Shown one piece after another: positions 12,701 to 23,191 of a stretch of 64,000 nt of DNA (position 1 is its first letter; the number at the start of each line of letters is the position of its first letter). Where the stretch lies: positions 1-64,000 of the forward strand of contig JAKOGH010000747.1 in NCBI GenBank assembly GCA_024811115.1, given 5' to 3'. Position numbers and translations under genes: made by a program. The notes below the pieces were generated by a model. It ran no database searches, had not been told where the DNA came from, and worked only from the letters and a program-made list of their open reading frames with translations. Source of the DNA: Terana coerulea (taxonomy: Eukaryota; Basidiomycota; Agaricomycetes; Polyporales; Phanerochaetaceae).

Positions 12701-12864
12701 AGGGCACGCGCGTGTCCAGCAACGCGGATGTGCTCATGAGCGCAAGGAAGAAGGCGCGGCAGAGCGATTACATTCGCCGGAAGAGCCGCATCGGGAGCTC
12801 AGTGGGGCTGACGAAGGATGCAAGGGTGCAGTCGAGCGATGCGGCTATGGATGTGGATGGGTAA
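9726..12864 (+). CDS. SAP-domain, NuSAP-like nuclear protein, frames broken by indels
   Basis: The start at 9726 (MSSETTQILFHSPALNS) leads, after one missing C near 9776, into a SAP domain (LKREQLVKLCKRHGLKANGK), a helix-loop-helix DNA-binding fold. Long Ser/Pro-rich disordered segments follow. RFTKAHEEAFGKMDSI (about 11042-11090) closely resembles the signature of animal NuSAP, a SAP-domain spindle and microtubule protein. Then come a basic KKRK patch, an acidic run (about 11281-11330), a basic helix and a Lys/Arg-rich carboxy end. One intron is clear at about 10099-10151 (GTTCGT donor, GCTAAC branch site), and one is likely at about 11565-11618. Frame changes near 9776, 9986, 10038, 10553, 10947, 12260 and 12385 mostly need one base restored in a G or C run. 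A role in mitotic spindle or chromatin binding is inferred. Confidence 0.7.
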
Positions 12865-13271
12865 AGCCTCTCCCAGTATTTTGTGCGTATTCCCGTTCAC
12901 ATTTCGAATGTCCTTGGGATGATTTTTGAAATTCGAATGTATTAGCTATTAGCTTGCTTGGTCTTCATGTGACTGTCTAGTTCTCTGTGTATTCTGTTCT
13001 ATTTTGGTCGACCTCTTTATCATCTTGAACAGCCTGCTTGAGCATGTGCTAATTGGAACTACGGCTACGCCGGCCGCGTACATTTAAACACAACCAAACT
13101 TCTACGATACTGTATGCTGCGCGATCCTACTCTGGGCTCTGGCTGGCATGGTCACACAGCGAATGATCATGTCCGGAAACACTTCAAATTCCTACTTATA
13201 TCCCAATTCCCGATTCCCGATATTGCCCTCGCAGCCGCAGCAACGAGTGAGGCTCCAAATCAACCAATCTT
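12865..13271. other. Convergent 3' flanks
   Basis: This is an AT-richer stretch between the stops of the SAP-domain gene (+) and the TPR/CHAT gene (-). It probably holds both 3' untranslated regions. No open frame of interest is seen. Confidence 0.5.
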
Positions 13272-13645
13272 TCATGCGCCCATGTGCACGTAGTTCACAC
13301 ATCTCTCCAGGCAGTCCACCGCCTTTTCCTTCACAAGCTTCTTCCTCAGTCGTGTTGTCGCCCGAGACAACGCGCGCGCCGCTCGTTTGTATCCCACCTC
13401 CAACGGGTAGTCGGAGGGCTTGTCGGTAAGCATTTCCTCGTAGAAAAATCTCGCAATGTCGGGCCCGTCCGTGTCCCGCATCTGCCACATCGTCCCTACG
13501 ACGCTGCGGAAACCCGAGAACTGCATGGCCGCCGCAAGGTGGAGAGCCTCCTCGGATGCACTGTCGGGCGTCTGCTCCGCGGTGTGGCAGGCAGAGAGGA
13601 ATGCGAATTCGGCGTGAGGCACGTGCGACCGGATGATCTCGAGTA

Positions 13646-13975
13646 AGGTAAGGTAGGCCTACTCCACTTTCGAGTACGTCACGTGGCTAGGCGCCGTCAC
13701 GCTAAGCACTGAAAGAATAACCTCAACCGAATGGGTCATGTTCTGCGGTCCTGATAGGAAGATGTCTTCTCGTCAGTTTATTGCAACTTGCACATAAAAA
13801 TATCTGACGAGACAACCTCTAGGAGAATCCATCCCTAAAGATTTCTGAATCTTTTTCAAGACTGCCTTGCCTAGCCATCAAGCTGAGCGCTTGGTTCGCG
13901 TGACAGCGCCGCTTGGTGATTCCACGTGATGATCACACCGTGACGAGAGTACTCGAAAGTGAAGTAGGCCTACCT
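13646..13975. mobile_element. 330-bp MITE with TA target duplication (Tc1/mariner-like)
   Basis: The ends are inverted copies: AGGTAAGGTAGGCCTACTCC at the left and GAAGTAGGCCTACCT at the right, continuing inward as ACTTTCGAGTAC and a CGTCACG block. A TA dinucleotide flanks each side (13644-13645 and 13976-13977). Removing the element with one TA rejoins the CHAT reading frame exactly (QLSL followed by LEIIRSH). No transposase is encoded. An inner hairpin (CTCGTCAG / CTGACGAG) is present. The TA duplication fits the Tc1/mariner class, but family assignment from ends alone is tentative. Confidence 0.85.
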
Positions 13976-16161
13976 TAGGCTGAGTTGCTCCTGGCCGCAA
14001 AGCTTGAACGAGGATTCGAACGGTTTTCCTGGGGAGAGATGGCCATGACAAGCGAAGTGTGCCCAATTCGCATGCTGAAGCCTGTCGACAACTTCCCCAG
14101 CAGTTGCCTCCGCTCCTTGGACCACTTCCAACGCCATGTGTTTCTCTTGCAGGCCTCGAAGTACAGACAATTCTTCGCGAGCTCGGGGCAGGGTGTCGTC
14201 CACCTGAGCGACAGCGAGAAGCCGGGGCTTATGCCGTGCAGAAGAACCACGAGGATTTGAACGAGCTTCCACTAAGACAGCAAGGGTTGGTGTGTACGAC
14301 GAAGTGTATAGGCTGGAAAGATACAGCCCAGATTCACCATTATATGCGGCGTGAAGAGGAAGTCCACATAGCACAGATGTCGGGCATCACCAGATCCGCG
14401 AATGGGGGCAATGCTCAGATCCTTCAGCTGCTGTACGACGGGGCCGACGACCAGGTCCCATAGTTTCTCCACCGTGCGCTTCAGTGTAGCTCGATAGGCC
14501 GTCGGGACATTCCAACAATGCTTGCCGCTACGCGCCTCGAGAAGGCGCCGTGACAGAGTGTTCATGGTTTGGTAGAAGTCTTCAGACATCGAGGACAAAG
14601 GTACGCACACCGGAGCCCGTTCACGGTGTAGAATCAAAGCGTCCGAGCGATATTCGTTGTGGTTGACAATGATGACTGGCCCCTCTGCCGCTGCCTCCTG
14701 TAGAACGCCGAACTGGGGCAACCTGAGGAAATCGTCAAATCCTGGCTTTTGCCGAATTCTTGTAACAATGTCGTCCAGTTTGGCGGTTACTATGCGTTTC
14801 TCCTTCAACATTGCGCTGAAGCGATCTTCGTGCAAATTTTCGCCGGGTGCCAGAGACGTGTGCGCAAATGGACGCGGTGCGGTGGCTAGTGCGTTGAGGA
14901 CTTCCACCGTCTGCATGATTTCTTCCCGTAATCCCTCGTCTTGTTCTGCGAGCCGGTCCTCGAGTGGGATCCGGAAGCGCCGTACTTCAGACCAGAGGAG
15001 CGCCCTTCCCTCCTCGAGTACTTCTACCGCAGTGGACAGGTCATCCCGCTCAACTGCGTACGACGCGCCATCCAGCGCAATCGACGCTTCCATGCGAATG
15101 GCCCCGTGCTGCATTTCAAGGGTAGGGTAGACCACCAGAGCGTGTCGGAGGAGCTTCAAAGATGTCTTATACGCTTCCGTAACGGTTGCGACGGACACAT
15201 GCTGTTCACCCGGTCGGCGTCCAATCTGTACCAAGAGTGAGGCAGCCCTCATCTGCAGGCGGACCGTCCCAACGGAGGGAACGCGTGTGGCGCAATTCAT
15301 CAGCAATAAAACGCACTCCTCCAGCTGCTCTCGTGCTGTATGACTGGAAGAGACGTACAAGTGATTGAGCATGGCGGCGAGGTTGAGCATGGGCGAAAGT
15401 CGGGCAATGTGTCCAGAAGAACACAAAGCGAGGGCTTCGCGGTAGCACGATGTGGACTCCTCGCCATCCTCTGTCTGCCTGGTCCGAAGAAAACGATGTT
15501 CCAGCGCACCCCCAGACCTTCCAACGACGAACGTCGCATAGCGCATCCAGCGGGGTGCAAAGCTAGGGCTTCGCGATAGCAGGTAATGGACTCCTCAATA
15601 TCCTCTACCTGACCTGTTCGTTGGAAATGATCTTGCAGCACATTCCCCAGATTGCCCAGCGAAAGGTGCCGATTCTCATGTCCAGGGGGGCGCGTAGCAA
15701 GAGCATCACGGAAGTAGGCGATGCACTCTTCAATATCCTCCATCCAATCTGTTCGTCGAAAACGATCCCCCAGCGCACCCCCCAGATTGTTCAGCAAAGA
15801 ATACCGGTCAGCGTGCTCGAATGGACATAAAGCGAGAGTACTGCGGAGGTGGGCGATGGACTCCTCGATGTCCTCCATCTGACCGGTCCGTTGAAAACGA
15901 TCTCTCAGCGCGATCGCTAGGCTGTTCAGCGAGAATTGCCGGGCGGCATGCCCAGATGGACGCAAAGCAAGGGCGTTGCGGTGGCAGGTGATAGACTCCT
16001 CGACATCTTCCATCTTATCAGTCCGCTGAGAACAGCCCGCCAGCACAACCCCTAGGTTGCTCAGCGAGTTGTGCCGGAGAGGGTGCCCAGGGGGTCGCAA
16101 AGAGAGGGCGTCAGCGGTGGCAAGTGATGGACTTCTGGAGATCCTCTATCCGACCGGTCTG

Positions 16162-16521
16162 TAGTGATAGGCAGGGGTTTGCAAACCCTCTGAGGGTTAA
16201 GGGTAAGGGTACAGAGGGTAAGGGTAAGGGTTGAGGAAAGTTAACCCTTGTCTGGCAGGGGTCTTTGTTCAAGCACTAGGCATATTGCTAAAGAGGGTTG
16301 CAAGTGTTGTAAGTGCTTTCTATACCAATGCAAGCCACTCAAATAAAAGACTGACATTATAAGTAAGTGGGGAAAGGCACTTAAAGCACTATTTTCAGCC
16401 TATTTTGGCAAGGGTTTAAAGGGTAACCCTCAACCCTTACCCTTCATGAGGGTAAGGGTATTGGAGGGTAAGGGTAAGGGTTGCCCTCTGAGCATGGAGG
16501 GTTTACCCTTGCCAATCACTA
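16162..16521. mobile_element. hAT-type MITE copy 1 (360 bp, 8-bp target duplication)
   Basis: The element runs from TAGTGATAGGCAGGGG to CCTTGCCAATCACTA, imperfect terminal inverted repeats of about 17 bp of the hAT type. It is flanked by the perfect 8-bp duplication CCGGTCTG (16154-16161 and 16522-16529). Its subterminal regions are packed with GGGTAA/GGGTAAGGG units in both orientations. It has no coding capacity. It sits inside a TPR unit of the CHAT gene, at the codons for FRQTG/GRIED. A close copy lies at 19507-19884. Confidence 0.95.
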
Positions 16522-17381
16522 CCGGTCTGCCGAAAACATTCCCAGAGCGCCTTCCCTCAGTTGTCCAGCAAGAAATGCAAATCGGTGTGGTGCCCAGAGA
16601 AATACAAGTCAATGGCGTTGTGGTAGTAGGTGTTGGATTCATTGATATCCTCCTCCTGCCCGGTTTCTTTGAAGCGAGTGTACAGAGCGGTTTCCGCACC
16701 GTGTAGCATAATCCATCGCCAAGGATGCCCAATGGGACGTGAGGGAAAGGGCCTGGCGGTAGTATGTAATGGAATCGGCCAGCAGTAGTAGCTCTGCCAA
16801 GTCGTGGAGTGGTAGCGAGGCGTCGAATGAGATCAAGGCTGGTAGAGCGCAGCGATAGGTGAATGGCCAGAGAAATGCATCCCTCCGTGAAGTTTCGACC
16901 TATTTGCCCAAAGTTTGCTGTCCATTTCTTTAACACAGAGATCATTGGAATAGCGTCCATAGTCAGATCTGGGACGCGCAGAGTACACACTTCTTGCAGG
17001 TATGAAATGGACTTCTCTTGATCGACTGTTTGGCCGGTGCGTTGGTACCGCAACTTGAGTGTTGTGGCCAGGTTATAGAGCGACTGAATGCGGGCCTCAT
17101 GGCCAGGGCGGACGCAATGCAAGAGCCAAGGAGTGGCACTTGATGGCTCCTTCGAGGTCTCGTTTCCGACTGTCCGAGACAAACTTATCGCATAAGGACA
17201 CCCCGAGATTGTTGAGGAACTGCGCCTGACATGGTTCTCGACGAGGATAGGCAGCTAACGCCATACGATCGAATGCTACTGTGCAGCGGAGAAAGGCATC
17301 CCGCTTAGTAGCGCCAATAGCAACAATAACTTCGCGTGCGCAGAGGCCAGAAATATAGCGGGTTTCCATTCCTTCCAGCAT

Positions 17382-19506
17382 CGGGAGAGCCTTCCCAATA
17401 GGCGATCAAACAGAATACCCGCGACAATAGCACAGACACTAGCCAGCACCTAGCACATCGTAACATTGCTTAGCAAAGAGCCACAGATGTTCAGCACACC
17501 GATCATACTCACAGCTTCTAGCATAATGCGCAATACAGCGTATGAGCGTTGGAGGCGGAATGTTGTACAAGGGCCCGGGGCTTGACGTAGGGTCTTCAAG
17601 CAGCGCAATGCCGCTTGTGAGTGAATTCGATTTTCAAGCATGGTTTTGTACTCACTGTGGGAGAGAGCGCGGTGTGTCGCTGACCAGAGCAGGGTGTGCG
17701 CACCGCTATCGGGAAGGGGTCTAACACGAGGGAGTCACATGCTCCGAAGGTGCCTTGAGCGACAGCTTCCATCGTGAGCGCTTGAGCACTGCCGGGTTCC
17801 TTGTCATCTGTGGGATCCAAGGGGCGTCCGATCCAAGGATCTCTGGTAACAGCAGGCAACGCAGACGCTTGTCAAGCGCTTTGAGGACCCCCGAAGCCCA
17901 TGCTGACTAACATGCCTCAAAAGGAATTTCCATTAGTGTAAAGTCTGAACATGTAGAAGACGTGGGTCGTCTATACACGTCTCTTGAGTACTTGCTACAG
18001 GTATTTATACATAGAATGCAATCTATAGTTTATAAATGGTCATTATAGAGCTGTAATAGATGTCATTCACCACTGTGGTCATTAATATTGAGGTACAGAC
18101 GAAGACCCCACTCAACTGAGTTACTCGATGGACGGGTCACGGTGCTTGGCATTGACCTAACACAGCATGGGGTTGGAGTTGATACAAATCAAGAGGGTCT
18201 TTGGCAGGTACAAATATAGAAGATCAAAAATACTTGCAACTGAGGGCAACGTAGTATCTGGCGACTTGGGGCAGGCCAGCAAGTGTATTGCAAGGCGATG
18301 GATCTGATATATTACTGAGACAGGGAGAAGGGACAGCATAATGAAAGGAAAAGGGAGCATCGACGTCGTGTCTGAGGACTCATCCAGCACAGTATAGTGC
18401 GCGTAATTGTGTGAGGTATTATAACAGTCATCGTGGTATGGTCTATAGTCAACATTTCGTGCGTCGACAAGTTAGTCAGGAGCTTCTTATGCACGACTTT
18501 TACAACGCACCGTCATATCCAGCGCCCGCTTCAAGTGTCTCTCCATCCTCTTCTCCACTTATGAACTCATCCGATGAAGCCCATGAGGTGGGCGATGACG
18601 GCTCTGCTGGAAGGCAGGATATGAGAGCCGAGAAACTAGGGGGAGTGTTGCGAGGATACACGAAACCGGCCAGGCAGTATAACAGTCACTGTAGCTGACC
18701 ATTCAGCTGCGAAGGTGCTACCTGACCGTCATGGTGAGCCAGGTGAGCCAGGTGAAAGCGGAGGTCAGAGCTAAGTCAGAACGGTCGTCGAAGCGGCCGC
18801 GTCGTATTACAGCTGAGCGGACGGATCTGGTTCTGGATCTCGCGTGTCCTGAGGACCCCATCCGATAGACGCCAGGGTCCCACCCGTGATAGTTCGTTAC
18901 CGAAGATTGTTGGATCGGACGCCCCTTGGTGGGATCTGTATAATCATCGAAGTGCAACAGACGCTGAGTATTCTCATGTATCTACCGCGAGATGCGTCCG
19001 ATTTTTATGCCAGCGATCACAAAACGTTTGGGCCAAGGCTGTACGCTCCATATCATTAATGGTTCTGACGTATGTAGAACGTGCATACAGTATCGCCATT
19101 CCTCACAGTATGCATCGCTGAGCCTCCAACAAGAGTATACACTTGATGAGCAAGCTTGCAAGTGACCCAAGACGTGATTTTTAAAAAAACTCACAGAGCC
19201 AGCCGACTCGGAGTGGCCCGAGTCATGCTGAGCATTGTTAACGATTCGACCATAATATAGTCTGTATTTTGACGCGGGGGTCGTATGAGGTGTTCCGGAT
19301 TTGGACGTGTTTCGCTGGATTTGGTATGTTAGACGCCCGAAAATATTCGCGCGTTTTCCTATGCATTTCTCGCTCTGCTCTTGTCGTGCCCCCACCATGC
19401 AGGGCTCTTTCGACCTGCAGGATGGCGTCTACACCTTATACACTGGTGACTTCCGACCAGGGTTCTCCTCCACCTCAGCCTTCGCCACCACCGCACATCG
19501 ACTCAG
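17382..19506. other. Intergenic, no supported gene
   Basis: The first few hundred bases may contain the upstream exon or promoter of the TPR/CHAT gene, but no splice logic is convincing. The rest has only short open frames without motifs. The plus-strand frame just before the MITE at 19507 (from about 19399 or 19423) is open and Pro/Ser-rich, and may be the start of a small gene that the MITE interrupts. I cannot name it. Confidence 0.35.
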
Positions 19507-19884
19507 TAGTGATAGGCAGGGGTCTAGTGATAGGCAGGGGTTTGCAAACCCTCCAAGGGTTAAGGGTAAGGGTACAGAGGGTAAGGGTAAGGGTTGAGGA
19601 AAGTTAACCCTTGTCTGGCAGGGGTCTGTATTCAAGTGCTAGGCATATTGCTAGAGAGGGCTGCAAGTATTGTAAGTGCTTTTTATACCAATGTAAGCAA
19701 CTTAAATAGAAGACTAACATTATAAGTAAGTGGGGAAAGGCACTTAAAGCACCATTTTCAGCCTATTTTGGCAAGGGTTTGAAGGGTAGCCCTCAACCCT
19801 TACCCTTCATGAGGGTAAGGGTATTGGAGGGTAAGGGTAAGGGTTGCCCTCTGAGCATAGAGGGTTTACCCTTGCCAATCACTA
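19507..19884. mobile_element. hAT-type MITE copy 2 (378 bp, 8-bp target duplication)
   Basis: This is the same element as 16162-16521, in the same orientation and roughly 95% identical; most differences are transitions. It is flanked by the perfect 8-bp duplication CGACTCAG (19499-19506 and 19885-19892). It is longer than copy 1 because the first 18 bases of the left end are present twice in tandem (TAGTGATAGGCAGGGGTC, then TAGTGATAGGCAGGGGTT). It encodes nothing and carries the same GGGTAA-rich subterminal arrays. Confidence 0.95.
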
Positions 19885-19892
19885 CGACTCAG

Positions 19893-21366
19893 AGGCTTGA
19901 AGACAATCCTTTCGACAGGATCTCGGATGCCGTACCCGCGAAGGCTGCTCATCGTTTGGCCGTTTCATCATCTGGCCCTGGGCTTTTATGCTGCGGGAAA
20001 GGTTGTTCTCTCTATGCTCGCTGCGACGCTGTCGTCATTTTACACTTCTTACTACTAGGGCAATCAGACAAGCAGGGCACACCAGTTCACCCCGGCTGTA
20101 CGGCTAGAGATGATGAGACCTTGAATAGGCTGCGAAAATTCAGTCGCTTGAGCAGGATGGCAGGTCATGTTGTAACGAGACAGACCCATGGTGAATACTA
20201 TATCTTGAGGTGTGCGCGGTGCGCTGTTCTCTGCCCACACTGACCTATAAGGCATGTGGAATAACCACCCACTAATCGCTCACGCATTCTTAAATATATC
20301 ATGACACTCCCCTATGCATAATGGGCACCTCTGTACAGAAGTGAAGCACGGCGCAACTGAGTCGCGACTGCGTCGGACGCGACAAACACAGCTTGATGGA
20401 TGCACGTGATGATATGATGGGATCAAACAGGAACACCTGCAACCACCCGCCCCGGTAGTAGCAGACGCTTAACAGCGTATCCGTAGCCCAAAGCGCAGGT
20501 TGACCCGCTGTGTTCGCTGTCTGCCTCGGGGAGACTACCATAATATGCATCCTGACTTCGTCGTTGCCGAATATAGCTAGAAGTATTGACATAGTGTTAG
20601 TGAATGCTTGTGCGAGCAATATAACATGCATCCAAGCACCTACAGGTGGCGAATGCTGGTGCGGAACTACTGAGTTGTCAAGCTCTTGTTTGTTCCTGGG
20701 CCTCGCGGTAGTGATATGAAGGGATCCGGAGCTTCGTAGCAAGCTATATGAGCGGCCAAAGACCTTGCATTCATCCTGATACGGGTTGTGAAGCTTGTGA
20801 AGCAACGGCAGCCGCACGAGCGAGTCAGCTACCGACTCGACTTGCCCAGTTGGCGAAAAGTCAAAACAGCCACGCGAGCGCTAGCTGCTCGGAGACCTTC
20901 GACCGCCTGAGGTGCACTGTAGGCGCCTACGCTGTCCTGTCAACAGTGATCATGACCCTGGCCGAAGTTCAAGCGAAGGACGTGTGACAGATAGTATACA
21001 CCGTCCGAGCACAAAGCTAGAAACGGAATCGAATACATGATGGAAAGAATGTAGGATGAAGGTTTATGCAAAAAAGTACCGGTACCAGACACGCTGTAGC
21101 CGCAACCCAGATGGCTGGTACCTCTGGAACTTGGCCGCGGAGATGTCGGACAGTCCATGGTAAGTATTTATCGTTATACAGATTTGGGAGCCTAGGAGGT
21201 TTATAATTTGAAGTCTACGCACGGCACGAGTTATCCAGCCAGTCGATGTTTGGTGGCGTCATGAGCTCAACGATCGGAGAGGCCTCCAACCTCCCGGTTG
21301 ATACACGGCTTCCCTACTCACACCCCGGGTGTTTCCAGTTCAATTCTTCCTCTACATAGCCAAAAT
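19893..21366. other. Intergenic, no supported gene
   Basis: No recognisable protein motif. A minus-strand open frame at 20817-20299 contains a hydrophobic stretch but lacks homology or splice signals that I can support. The last part is the 3' flank of the F-box/LRR-like gene. A diverged copy of that flank is found near 48070-48180. Confidence 0.4.
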
Positions 21367-22808
21367 TCAATAAAAAGGAACCCTTAGTATGGGGGCGGAC
21401 CGACCTATGGCGTCTCCATATGCCACCGACACATCTTCGAAGCCAGGTATCATCGCATATTTGCCCAGGATGTGGGGAAATATATGTGTTCGATTTCGCA
21501 GACGGTTCCAACTTTGCACCAGGACCATCTCTTTGAACGTTCCTTGATCCGCAAGCTCGGCGAGGGTGTAATAGACTTGACGAAGTATCGTAGGCTGAAC
21601 AGCCTTCCAAACCGAGTGCGACAGGATGTGTTTTTGTCGAGCCTGTTGACGTCAACAATGATAGTATCAAGCGCAGAATTGGTGTTGTTTGTTGCCGTTG
21701 CCAGGATGCTCCAAAACAACAACCAGTCAGTGAAGTCCCCTGGGGCGTGATAACACACCGTCACGCTTAGGCTACGCAGCAAAGTGCAGCAAGAGATGTC
21801 CAGCGCGACAGAGGAGTCATCTATTTCAACATTAAGTATCCTTTTACACACGAGAGGTGCTATGTAATACATACCTGTGAATACAGATGTTGTGAGCCCA
21901 ATCGAGAGGTGTGTGAGGCTCTTCGAGAGAGCAGATACTAGTCTCTGTAAAGGACCCGAAGTGTAATGTTGAATGTTCAGAGTGTGGAGGGTGTTAACGG
22001 ACGCTGAGCGAGTTATACATGCTACGATGGCTTCTGGAGGGGACTGTAAGACGGTGAGGGATTTGATTGCTAGCTGAGTCTGTGTTTCTTGGGCTGGCTC
22101 TCTATGTTTCCGTGAATCGTATGGCTCCAGATAGACCTCGTTGATCGTGGAAAAGCATTCCAACAGGTCAACAAGAGATGCATCCTCATAGACACCGCCA
22201 CTCGTACGCACTGTCAAGGTGTCGATGGAAGGGAGTGTAGAAAAGGTGCGAGTCAGAGGGCCCGAGAGGAATAAGTCCGAGAGCGAGACGTCCTGCAAAC
22301 GGGGGAGTAGTAAGAGTAACGACACGAAGAAATGCGGGTCGACAGCAGAAGATATATTTCCCTCGTTGGTTTCCCCAAGCTCTTCTCCCAATTCAATGGC
22401 AGGGAAGTAGGCTGTGAACCTCAGCTGGCGAATGCATGCGGCGATTTCGGGATTCCGCCGAAGGAAGTGGTAGAGGTGCGTCAAGTTCTTCCGAGGTACC
22501 CTACCACCCCAATCAGACCTCTCCCAGCCCCGGAGTACTTGGACAATTGGCTCTTCTTCGTCCTCAGAATGTAGCATCTCCGTGCGCGGCCCGTGTCGGA
22601 AGGAATACGAGATGTCGTGGAAGAGATGGGGCCGGGTGAGCGCATGCCATGTGCTCGAGACAAGAGAGCAGGAGCAAAGGCTGGCTTTCCTCTTGGCAAT
22701 TGCAGTCCCGCCATTCGTCCAGCCTGGGCCAACTCTGAGGTGTACCAGCACCGCGTCCACCAGTTCCGCTGGAAGAGGCGGGATACTCTGCAAATTCACC
22801 GCCTGCAT
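21367..22808 (-). CDS. F-box/LRR-like protein
   Basis: The ATG at 22808 gives MQAVNLQSIPPLPAELVDAV, followed by LCSCSLVSSTWHALTRPHLF, the layout of an F-box (Leu-Pro, then a Cys-Ser-Leu-Val...Trp helix). The rest is a long Leu-rich region of the kind found in the large, divergent agaricomycete F-box families, whose members are thought to recruit substrates to SCF ubiquitin ligases. It reads as a single exon of about 480 codons. The frame slips at an A run near 21632. Shifting one base gives ILSHSVWKAVQPTILRQVYY and a stop at 21367. A truncated copy at 47590-48160 has the same region in one frame, which supports the slip being an indel in this copy. Confidence 0.75.
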
Positions 22809-23191
22809 GGAAGTAGGAGTACAGAGAAGAAACCTGGAGTGCCGAGAGAGATGGTGTGAGTAGAATTCACGCTGAGTAAATTTGGGGCAAATACTGTGGC
22901 TGTTGAGCAGGACTTGTGTCAAATCAACTTTGGATGGACTTGGTCTTGGGCAAGTTCGCTGAGCGCAGCAGTCCGCTCGCGGCTCGACAGTCTCGAGGTC
23001 CCAAGTCGATAGGGCTTAGCGGCCCGCCGAAGGCCGAGCGCGCACGTGCACGTCTCACGTGCAGGTTCGCGTGTTGACGCGTCTTTGGTGGAAGCAGTTG
23101 AATCTCCGCCCGAAATCACCCTCATTTCCATCGCTGTCAGCGAGGTCGGGCACTCGAGCTCGCCGCTTCGCCTGACGGCGACCACCGCTCG
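22809..23191. promoter_or_regulatory. Divergent intergenic promoter region
   Basis: These 383 bp separate the F-box/LRR gene (-) and the Ser/Pro-rich gene (+). No TATA box stands out. A plus-strand open frame starts at 23046 but is not in a clear coding context. The palindromic CGCGCACGTGCACGTC region near 23038-23055 contains CACGTG-like motifs. Confidence 0.3.

Larger units (their letters stand above)
13272..17381 (-). pseudogene. TPR-repeat/CHAT-domain protein gene, disrupted by two MITEs
   Basis: Reading down from 17381, the protein has a long array of kinesin-light-chain-type TPR units (repeated FQRTGQMEDIEESI...YREALAL patterns, about 17180-15300). It ends in a CHAT domain, a caspase-like fold, with the catalytic His in WAHFACHGHLSP and the catalytic Cys in FLSACHTAE. 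TPR/CHAT proteins are abundant in agaricomycetes, and their role is mostly unknown. The frame is broken by a 360-bp hAT MITE in the TPR array (16162-16521), a 330-bp MITE between the catalytic His and Cys (13646-13975), a stop where TGG is expected (14387-14389), and single-base shifts near 15510 and 17107. Removing each MITE plus one target duplication rejoins the protein sense. The start is uncertain and may lie further upstream. Confidence 0.85.

Noticed and set aside
16190..16510. GGGTAA arrays as an interstitial telomere
   Set aside because: They lie entirely inside two transposon copies with 8-bp duplications, and the unit is GGGTAA/AAGGG-like rather than TTAGGG.
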